Notes under the pieces: model-generated | Told to the model about the DNA's origin: nothing | The model's database searches: none | The model's input: the letters and a program-made list of their open reading frames with translations, nothing else | Assembly: GCA_945875135.1 (NCBI GenBank) | Contig: CAMCJO010000044.1 | Span: forward strand, 1 to 10,162 | Length of the DNA stretch: 10,162 bases | Source of the DNA: an uncultured Porphyromonas sp. | GTDB taxonomy: Bacteria > Bacteroidota > Bacteroidia > Bacteroidales > Porphyromonadaceae | Reading direction: 5' to 3' | Position numbers and translations under genes: made by a program | Shown here: piece by piece, positions 1-6,403 of the stretch | How the letters are laid out: each line of letters begins with the position of its first letter | Position numbering within the stretch: position 1 is the first letter of the stretch

Positions 1-9
1 CGTATCATC

Positions 10-79
10 GTTACTCGTCTTGCTTTGATACAACGGACGCACGAGCCGTGCGTCCCTACAAAGGGTTACTCGTTTCGCT
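10..79. repeat. Imperfect direct repeats flanking a palindrome
   Basis: The 9-mer GTTACTCGT occurs at 10-18 and again at 65-73. Extending to 10-24 and 65-79, the copies match at 13 of 15 positions. Together they bracket the hairpin at 23-63 just downstream of carB. This could be a target-site duplication left by insertion of a small palindromic element, or a local duplication. Only the repeat itself is seen; the insertion history is inference. Confidence 0.5.
23..63. repeat. REP-like palindrome / possible operon-end hairpin
   Basis: The core is a perfect 9-bp stem, GGACGCACG (35-43) and CGTGCGTCC (47-55), closed by a 3-nt loop AGC. An outer stem CTTTG (23-27) with CAAAG (59-63), plus TA/TA at 29-30 and 57-58, extends it to a 41-nt imperfect hairpin. 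It begins 30 bp past the carB stop codon and is in the right place to end the transcript or protect its 3' end. No U-tract follows on the minus strand, so it is not a textbook intrinsic terminator. GGGACGCACG-type palindromes are, from memory, common intergenic repeats in Bacteroidales genomes, so a REP-like element is the preferred reading. Confidence 0.6.
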
Positions 80-92
80 GTTCTACAAGCTA

Positions 93-3000
93 TTAGTATT
101 CTTGCCAGCTCTTGATCTCTAGCTCTTCTAGTGAGAGCGTGCAGAACGCCTTGATATAGGTGGCTGCGAGGCGTGCATTGGTGATCAGCGGGATGTTGAG
201 ATCGATCGCTGCACGGCGTAGCTTGTAGCCATTGGTCAGCTCACCCGTAGAGAGGTTCTTATTGATGTTGACCACGAGGTCTACCTCATGCTGGTGCAGC
301 AGATCGAGTGCCTGTGGCTGCTCGGTGCTGTCGGGCCAGTGAACAAGTGTGGCGGGGACCCCGTTCTCCTCTAGGAAGTGCTGCGTGCCTGCCGTAGCGT
401 AGAGCTTGTAGCCTTTCTTGTGGAGGAGCTGCGACGCCTCGAGAAGGTCAGCCTTTTGCTTGGCACCACCTGTCGAGAGGAGGACGCCTCGCTCTGGAAT
501 ATGATGCCCCACGGAGAGCATCGCCTTGAGGATAGCCTCCTCGGTATCTTCGCCGATACAGCCAACTTCGCCCGTGGAAACCATATCGACACCTAGCACG
601 GGATCAGCCTTTTGCAAGCGGGAGAAGGAGAACTGCGAAGCCTTGATACCCACATAGTCTAGCGAGAAGGCATCCTTCGTCGGGTGCTCATAGGGCAGTC
701 CTAGCATGATCTTGGTTGCTAGGTCGATGAAGTTGAGTCGCAGCACCTTGCTCACGAAGGGGAAGCTACGCGAAGCGCGGAGGTTGCACTCGATCACTTT
801 GATCTCGTTGCCTCGTGCGAGGAACTGGATGTTGAACGGACCTGAGATGTGTAGCGCCTCGGCTATCTGGCGCGAGATGCGCTTGATGCGTCGTACGGTC
901 TCAACGTAAAGCTTCTGAGCGGGGAACTGAATGGTCGCATCGCCACTGTGCACGCCGGCGAACTCGATATGCTCGCTGATCGCATAGGCGATGATCTCGC
1001 CATGGTCAGCAACGGCATCCATCTCGATCTCCTTGGCATGCTCGACGAACTGCGACACGACGACGGGGTGGTCTTGGGACACATTGGCTGCGAGCTGCAA
1101 GAAGCGGAGCAGCTCCTCCTGATTGGAGCAGACATTCATCGCAGCTCCTGAGAGGACGTAGCTAGGACGCACCAAGACGGGATAGCCTACACGATCCACG
1201 AAGCGATCGATGTCCTCAATGGTAGTGAGCTCGCTCCACTCGGGCTGGTCGATGCCTAGCTCGTCTAGCATGGCGGAGAACTTGTGTCGATCCTCCGCAT
1301 GGTCTATATCTTCGGCTTGCGTGCCTAGGATGGTGACTCCATTGGCGGCAAGACGTAGTGCTAGGTTGTTCGGGATCTGACCACCCGTAGCTAGGATAAC
1401 GCCCTTGGGTGCCTCTAGGTCTATGATATCCATAACGCGCTCGAAGGTAAGCTCGTCAAAGTAGAGACGGTCTGACATATCGAAGTCTGTACTGACGGTC
1501 TCTGGATTGTAGTTGATCATGATAGAGCGCAGACCCGCCTTGCGAATGGTATGTAGCGCATTGACACCGCACCAGTCGAACTCGACGGAGCTACCGATAC
1601 GATAAGCTCCCGAGCCTAGCACGATGACCGACTTGCCGTCTTGCTCTGTGGCTATGTCGTGCTCCTCACCATGATAAGTGAGGTAGAGGTAGTTGCTCTC
1701 GGCTGGTACCTCAGCGGCTAGCGTGTCAATCTGCTTGACATAAGGTAATATGCCAAGGCTCTTGCGGTGCTGGCGTACTTGGTCAGCCTCTTTGTGGAGG
1801 GGCTTCTTGTACTCCTTGGTGACGGCACGGGCGATCTGGAAGTCGGTGAAGCCTTGCTCCTTAGCTTGTCGTAGTAGCTCGACGGGGAGACTCTCGATAG
1901 AGTCACAAGTGCCCAGTGTCTCGGAGGTCTCTAGGATGCCTTGGAGGCGATAGAGGAACCAGCGGTCGATCTTCGTAAGCTCGTGGATCTGCTCCACGCT
2001 GTATCCCTGACGGAACGCTTTGCTGATGACGAAGATGCGGGTGTCCGTCGGCTCTCTAAGGGCTGTATCGATGTCGGGGATGACGAGCTCTTTGTTTTCG
2101 CAGAAGCCGTGCATGCCCTGCCCTATCATGCGAAGTCCCTTTTGGATTGCCTCCTCAAAGGTGCGACCGATAGCCATCACCTCGCCAACAGACTTCATAC
2201 TACTGCCGAGTTGACGAGACACGCCGTGGAACTTACCGAGGTCCCAGCGTGGTATCTTGCAGACGCAGTAGTCTAGTGCTGGCTCGAAGAAGGCTGGCGT
2301 GGAGCCTGTCACCGCATTCTGCACCTCAAAGAGTCCATAGCCTAGCCCGAGCTTCGCAGCAACGTGTGCGAGGGGATAGCCGGTAGCTTTGCTGGCTAGA
2401 GCTGAGGAGCGAGAGAGACGCGCATTGACCTCGATGACGCGGTAGTCCTCACTGTAGGGGTCGAGGGCGTACTGCACATTGCACTCGCCTACGACGCCGA
2501 GGTGACGGATGATCTTGATAGCGATCGTGCGGAGCTTGTGATACTCGTCGTTGGAGAGGGTCTGTGAGGGAGCGATGACGATACTCTCGCCGGTGTGGAT
2601 ACCGAGCGGGTCAAAGTTCTCCATATTACATACGGTGATGCAGTTGTCGTAAGCGTCTCGCACCACCTCGTACTCGATCTCTTTCCAGCCGCGCAAACTC
2701 TTCTCGATCAGGAGCTGTGGGGAGAAGGCGAAAGCTTTCTCCGCAAGGACTCGGAGCTCCTCATCATTGTCACAGAAGCCACTACCCAAGCCTCCCAGCG
2801 CATAGGCAGCTCGTACGATGACGGGGTAGCCTAGTTGGTTGGCAGCAACGAGAGCGTCCTCCATCGTGGTGACGGCGTGGCTCTGAATGGTTTTGACCTC
2901 TATCTCGTCAAGCTTCTCGACAAAGAGCTCGCGGTCTTCGGTCGCCATAATGGTCTCGACGGGTGTACCAAGTACGTCGATGCCGTAACGCTCCAGGACG

Positions 3001-3317
3001 CCCGACTGAAAGAGCTGGACACCACAGTTGAGCGCGGTCTGCCCACCGAAGGCTAGCATGATGCCGTCGGGACGCTCACGCTCTATGACACGCTCTACGA
3101 AGTAAGGCGTGACGGGTAAGAAATAGACCGCATCAGCAACGCCTTCGCTGGTCTGAACCGTAGCGATATTGGGATTGATGAGGACGGTCTTGATACCCTC
3201 CGCTTTGACAGCTTTGAGAGCTTGTGAGCCTGAATAGTCAAATTCGCCTGCCTCTCCGATCTTAAGTGCGCCAGATCCGAGTAGGAGTATCTTATTGTAT
3301 TGCTTACGCTGAGTCAT
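93..3317 (-). CDS. carB: Carbamoyl-phosphate synthase large subunit, eukaryote-like CPS type
   Basis: This cytoplasmic subunit makes carbamoyl phosphate from bicarbonate, two ATP and ammonia delivered by CarA, for pyrimidine and arginine synthesis. At 1074 residues it is full length (E. coli CarB is 1073). Order of domains: carboxyphosphate ATP-grasp half at about 1-400 (GEAGEFDYSGSQA at 21-33, GGQTALNCG at 91-99, ALGGLGSG at 173-180, VNARLSRSSA at 297-306); oligomerization region at about 400-560; carbamoyl-phosphate ATP-grasp half at about 563-940 (GGQIPNNLA at 645-653, SYVLSGAAMN at 719-728, IECNLRASRS at 842-851); and an MGS-like allosteric domain at about 945-1074 (ATAGT at 974-978). Many signatures match animal CPS1/CAD rather than E. 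coli CarB (see findings). It is the last gene of the cluster, 21 bp after carA. The ATG at 3317 fits the family N-terminus (MTQRKQYNKILLLGSG). It ends in TAA. No truncation is seen. Confidence 0.97.
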   Translation of the reverse strand: MTQRKQYNKILLLGSGALKIGEAGEFDYSGSQALKAVKAEGIKTVLINPNIATVQTSEGVADAVYFLPVTPYFVERVIERERPDGIMLAFGGQTALNCGVQLFQSGVLERYGIDVLGTPVETIMATEDRELFVEKLDEIEVKTIQSHAVTTMEDALVAANQLGYPVIVRAAYALGGLGSGFCDNDEELRVLAEKAFAFSPQLLIEKSLRGWKEIEYEVVRDAYDNCITVCNMENFDPLGIHTGESIVIAPSQTLSNDEYHKLRTIAIKIIRHLGVVGECNVQYALDPYSEDYRVIEVNARLSRSSALASKATGYPLAHVAAKLGLGYGLFEVQNAVTGSTPAFFEPALDYCVCKIPRWDLGKFHGVSRQLGSSMKSVGEVMAIGRTFEEAIQKGLRMIGQGMHGFCENKELVIPDIDTALREPTDTRIFVISKAFRQGYSVEQIHELTKIDRWFLYRLQGILETSETLGTCDSIESLPVELLRQAKEQGFTDFQIARAVTKEYKKPLHKEADQVRQHRKSLGILPYVKQIDTLAAEVPAESNYLYLTYHGEEHDIATEQDGKSVIVLGSGAYRIGSSVEFDWCGVNALHTIRKAGLRSIMINYNPETVSTDFDMSDRLYFDELTFERVMDIIDLEAPKGVILATGGQIPNNLALRLAANGVTILGTQAEDIDHAEDRHKFSAMLDELGIDQPEWSELTTIEDIDRFVDRVGYPVLVRPSYVLSGAAMNVCSNQEELLRFLQLAANVSQDHPVVVSQFVEHAKEIEMDAVADHGEIIAYAISEHIEFAGVHSGDATIQFPAQKLYVETVRRIKRISRQIAEALHISGPFNIQFLARGNEIKVIECNLRASRSFPFVSKVLRLNFIDLATKIMLGLPYEHPTKDAFSLDYVGIKASQFSFSRLQKADPVLGVDMVSTGEVGCIGEDTEEAILKAMLSVGHHIPERGVLLSTGGAKQKADLLEASQLLHKKGYKLYATAGTQHFLEENGVPATLVHWPDSTEQPQALDLLHQHEVDLVVNINKNLSTGELTNGYKLRRAAIDLNIPLITNARLAATYIKAFCTLSLEELEIKSWQEY

Positions 3318-3338
3318 GGTTTGGTCGAGCTTGATGGG

Positions 3339-4445
3339 TTATTTCGACAATTGTGGGTAGTTCAAGACGGTGTCCTGAAAGTCAGTGAAGAAGCTGAGCG
3401 CATCTAGTGGACCGCCCTTTGCCTCTGGGTGGAACTGTACCGAGCGAAATGGCAGGTCGGTGTGCATGAGTCCCTCGTTGGTGCCATCGTTGAGGTTGGT
3501 GTACCACTCTTCCCATCCCTGAGGGAGTGTCGCTGAGTTGACAGCGTAGCTATGGTTTTGGCTGGTGATAAGGCACTGGGGTGAGCCGACCAACTGAACA
3601 GCTTGATTGTGCCCGTGGTGTCCGTACTTCATCTTGTAGATCTTAGCACCAGAGGCGAGTGCCATCAGCTGATTGCCCATGCAGATGCCGTAAGTGGGGA
3701 GCTGACGCTCGAAGGCATACTGTATCTGTCTGATCGTCTCCTTACAGCAAGTCGGCGCGCCAGGACCATTACTGATGAAGACGCCTCGCAGCCCCTCGAT
3801 CTGCTCCAAAGGATAGTCCCAAGGGACGCGGTGGAGGGTGAAGCGCTCGTCGATGAGCGAGCGCAGGATGTTGTCCTTGAGTCCACAGTCGATCAAAGCT
3901 ATATGACAATCGCCCGAACCGTAGATGCGAGGCTCGGGGCAAGAGGCTTGAGCGACTAAGTTTTGCTCTCCGACGGCGGGCTCTATGGGAGAGGTCTCGC
4001 CCTCGATGGTTATCGTGCCGACCTGTATGCCGTGGTCACGCAGGTGCTTGGTCAGAGCTCGTGTGTCGATGCCCGTAATCCCCACGACGCCCTGCTCTGC
4101 CATAAAGTCTCCTAAGGACTGCTCCGCATTCCAGTGGGAGTACTCAGGCGAGTAGCTATTGACTATCAGAGCACGCATGAGACAGCCGTCACTCTCGTAG
4201 TATCTGGGGATGTCGTACTCATCTCGAGTAGCTGCGGGAACACCGTAGTTGCCCACCATCGGATAGGTCATCACCAAGATCTGCCCCATATAGCTGGGAT
4301 CAGTGAGCGACTCGGTGTAACCATTCATGGCTGTATTAAAGACTACCTCCCCGGCCAACTGTCTAGTCGCACCGAAGTGCCAGCCTGTGTAGGTAGATCC
4401 GTCTTGTAGCGTGAGCGTAGCTTTGCGCTGTGTGGATGTTTGCAT
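3339..4445 (-). CDS. carA: Carbamoyl-phosphate synthase small subunit (glutaminase)
   Basis: This protein hydrolyses glutamine and channels ammonia to CarB. It has 368 residues from the ATG at 4445, a normal CarA length. The N-terminal CPSase domain covers about 8-150 (GEVVFNTAMNGYTESLTDP at 32-50, GITGIDTRALTKHLRD at 122-137). The class I glutaminase domain covers about 180-357: DCGLKDNILR at 186-195, the oxyanion-region motif SNGPGAP at 225-231, nucleophile Cys255 in GICMGNQ, TSQNHSYAV at 294-302, and catalytic His339/Glu341 in QFHPEA. The triad is complete, so glutamine should be the nitrogen donor. The frame is open upstream to an ATG at 4517, but that start would overlap the end of purF and adds 24 residues absent from the family. 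The ATG at 4445 leaves a 28-bp AT-rich gap after purF. The usual His after the nucleophile (GHQ) is Asn here. Confidence 0.95.
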   Translation of the reverse strand: MQTSTQRKATLTLQDGSTYTGWHFGATRQLAGEVVFNTAMNGYTESLTDPSYMGQILVMTYPMVGNYGVPAATRDEYDIPRYYESDGCLMRALIVNSYSPEYSHWNAEQSLGDFMAEQGVVGITGIDTRALTKHLRDHGIQVGTITIEGETSPIEPAVGEQNLVAQASCPEPRIYGSGDCHIALIDCGLKDNILRSLIDERFTLHRVPWDYPLEQIEGLRGVFISNGPGAPTCCKETIRQIQYAFERQLPTYGICMGNQLMALASGAKIYKMKYGHHGHNQAVQLVGSPQCLITSQNHSYAVNSATLPQGWEEWYTNLNDGTNEGLMHTDLPFRSVQFHPEAKGGPLDALSFFTDFQDTVLNYPQLSK

Positions 4446-4473
4446 GATTATTAGTTGAAAAGAGCGTCTATGT

Positions 4474-6378
4474 CTATTTGCGATTGTACTGCTGCTCGTA
4501 ATAAGCGATGAAAGCATCGTTGACGAGGTGGGACCCGCCAGGCGTAGGATAGTCGCCCGTAAAGTACCAGTCGCCTGGATGATGTGGGATAGCTTCGTGT
4601 AGTGTCTCTACTGTCTGGTAGACAATGCTAACCTCTGCCTTGATGCCGTCAGACTTGACGAGCTCAGCGATCTTAGCTGAGATCTCTTCCTCTGTAAAGG
4701 GAGCGTAGAGGGTCTTGATCACGTTGGGAACGTACTCCGTGAGCGGACGCTCTCTGAGTGCGATCGCCTCACGGTATGCCTCGTCGAGCATACGCTGCAG
4801 GCCTCGCTCCTGCAGGAGTGCGATCATAGCTCTAAAGGCTATGAACTCGTCCACGTGACGCATATCGATGCCGTAGTAGTCGGGATAGCGGATCTGTGGA
4901 GCACTGGAGACGAAGACTATCTTGCGCGGACCTAAGCGGTCTAGGATCGTGAGGATGCTCTGGCGTATCGTGGTGCCTCGTACGATGCTGTCGTCGATGA
5001 CCACGAGGTTGTCCACGCCCCGCTCGATGGAGCCGTAGGTGACGTCGTAGACGTGCGTCGCTAGGTCGTTACGCGTATTGCCCTCGGAGATGAAGGTGCG
5101 TAGCTTGATATCCTTGATGGCGACCTTCTCACTACGTATCCGTTGCGAGAGGATATGCTTTAGTTGTGCGTCAAAGTCGGGAGCTCCTAACGCTTGCTCG
5201 ATCTGCTCCGCTTTGCGCTTGTTGAGCTCTAGGTTTAGTCCCTCCAGCATACCGAAGTAAGCGACCTCGGCGGTGTTGGGGATAAAGGAGAAGACCGAGT
5301 GGGTCAAGTCGCCTGCTATCTCTCTGAGGATAGCAGGCGTGAGGAGTTGCCCCAGCATCTTACGCTCCCGATAGATGTCTCGATCACTACCACGAGAGAA
5401 GTAGATCCGCTCGAAGGAGCAAGCTTTCAGTTCGCCAGGCTCCAGGATCTGCGTGATACTCGGATTAGCTTTGTTGTCTATGGTGAGCGCCTCGCCAGGG
5501 TTTAGCTCGAGGACCTTGTCGTAGGTCACATTCATCACCGTCTGAATCACGGGACGCTCGCTAGCCACGACGATGATCTCGTCATCAATGTAGTAGAATG
5601 CGGGGCGGATGCCGTTGCGATCTCTCAAGACGAAGGAATCTCCCGAACCCGTCATACCGCACATCACAAAGCCCCCGTCCCAGATAGGACTGGTACGATG
5701 CAGCACGTTGGTCAGATCCAGATGATTCTCGATGAAGTGCGTTATATCCATCCCCTCTAGCCCCTGCTCCTCGTGAGCGATCTTGTAGAGACGCTCCACC
5801 TCACGGTCTAGACGGTGACCTACTTGGTCTAATATAATATGTGTGTCGCTAGAGGTACGAGGGTGCTGACCGATGGCTGTGATCTCGTCAAAGATGCCCG
5901 ACACATTGGTCAGGTTGAAGTTACCACACACGGCGAGGGACTTCGCTCTCCAGTTGCTACGGCGTACCATCGGGTGTACGAAGGTCAAGCCCGCCAAGTC
6001 TGTCGTGCTGTAACGTAGATGCCCCATATAGCAATCGCCCAGGAAAGGCGTATAGCGCTCAGCTTGTGTCGCCTGCTCTACGGTAGGCGTCGTGCCATCG
6101 TATGCCTTGGCTATGGTCTCATGTACCTTCTTGAAGATCTCCGTAATAGCGTTACTGCCGAGAGCTCTCTCTCGATAGATATACTCGTCACCTGGAGGTG
6201 CCTGTGTCTTGACTACAGCCAGCCCAGCGCCATCTTGCCCACGGTTGTGCTGCTTCTCCATCAGGAGGTAGAGCTTGTTCAGTCCGTAGAGGGTCGTACC
6301 GTAGTGATCTGCGTAGTACTCTAGAGGTTTGCGTAGTCGTATGAGTGCTATCCCGCACTCGTGCTTGAGAGGTTCCAT
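4474..6378 (-). CDS. purF: Amidophosphoribosyltransferase, long Bacteroidota variant
   Basis: The predicted reaction is the first committed step of purine synthesis: PRPP plus glutamine to 5-phosphoribosylamine, in the cytoplasm. The Ntn glutaminase half covers about 8-290: a 7-residue propeptide ends in Glu before the catalytic Cys8 (MEPLKHE|CGI), then HNRGQDGAG at 44-52, GHLRYSTT at 119-126, GNFNLTN at 152-158, Asp178 in SSDTHII, and RDRNGIRPA at 252-260. The phosphoribosyltransferase half follows: RTFI at 427-430 in the flexible-loop region, the PRPP loop VIDDSIVRGTT at 460-470, SAPQIRYPDYYGID at 492-505, and FTGDYPT at 606-612. At 634 residues it is longer than the usual 470-505, with extra sequence near 60-117 and 381-426. 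Fe-S ligand cysteines of the B. subtilis type appear absent, as in E. coli PurF. It starts at ATG 6378, 25 bp after yidC. The family is certain; whether its in vivo role is ordinary PurF is less so. Confidence 0.88.
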   Translation of the reverse strand: MEPLKHECGIALIRLRKPLEYYADHYGTTLYGLNKLYLLMEKQHNRGQDGAGLAVVKTQAPPGDEYIYRERALGSNAITEIFKKVHETIAKAYDGTTPTVEQATQAERYTPFLGDCYMGHLRYSTTDLAGLTFVHPMVRRSNWRAKSLAVCGNFNLTNVSGIFDEITAIGQHPRTSSDTHIILDQVGHRLDREVERLYKIAHEEQGLEGMDITHFIENHLDLTNVLHRTSPIWDGGFVMCGMTGSGDSFVLRDRNGIRPAFYYIDDEIIVVASERPVIQTVMNVTYDKVLELNPGEALTIDNKANPSITQILEPGELKACSFERIYFSRGSDRDIYRERKMLGQLLTPAILREIAGDLTHSVFSFIPNTAEVAYFGMLEGLNLELNKRKAEQIEQALGAPDFDAQLKHILSQRIRSEKVAIKDIKLRTFISEGNTRNDLATHVYDVTYGSIERGVDNLVVIDDSIVRGTTIRQSILTILDRLGPRKIVFVSSAPQIRYPDYYGIDMRHVDEFIAFRAMIALLQERGLQRMLDEAYREAIALRERPLTEYVPNVIKTLYAPFTEEEISAKIAELVKSDGIKAEVSIVYQTVETLHEAIPHHPGDWYFTGDYPTPGGSHLVNDAFIAYYEQQYNRK

Positions 6379-6403
6379 AGATTCGCCGAGGGTTATATCT
6401 TAG

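Noticed and set aside
1..92. A classical intrinsic terminator after carB
   Set aside because: The hairpin is strong, but no U-tract follows on the minus strand, so it is listed as a REP-like palindrome with only possible terminator function.
1941..2276. A 111-codon plus-strand open frame inside carB, and several similar ones across the gene
   Set aside because: All lie opposite conserved carB codons, and none shows a domain, promoter or composition of its own.
3603..3959. A 118-codon plus-strand open frame opposite carA
   Set aside because: It is antisense to the glutaminase domain and shows no family resemblance.
4446..4517. A 24-residue N-terminal extension of CarA from an ATG at 4517, overlapping the end of purF
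   Set aside because: The added residues have no family counterpart and overlap the purF coding region; the ATG at 4445 gives the usual CarA N-terminus.
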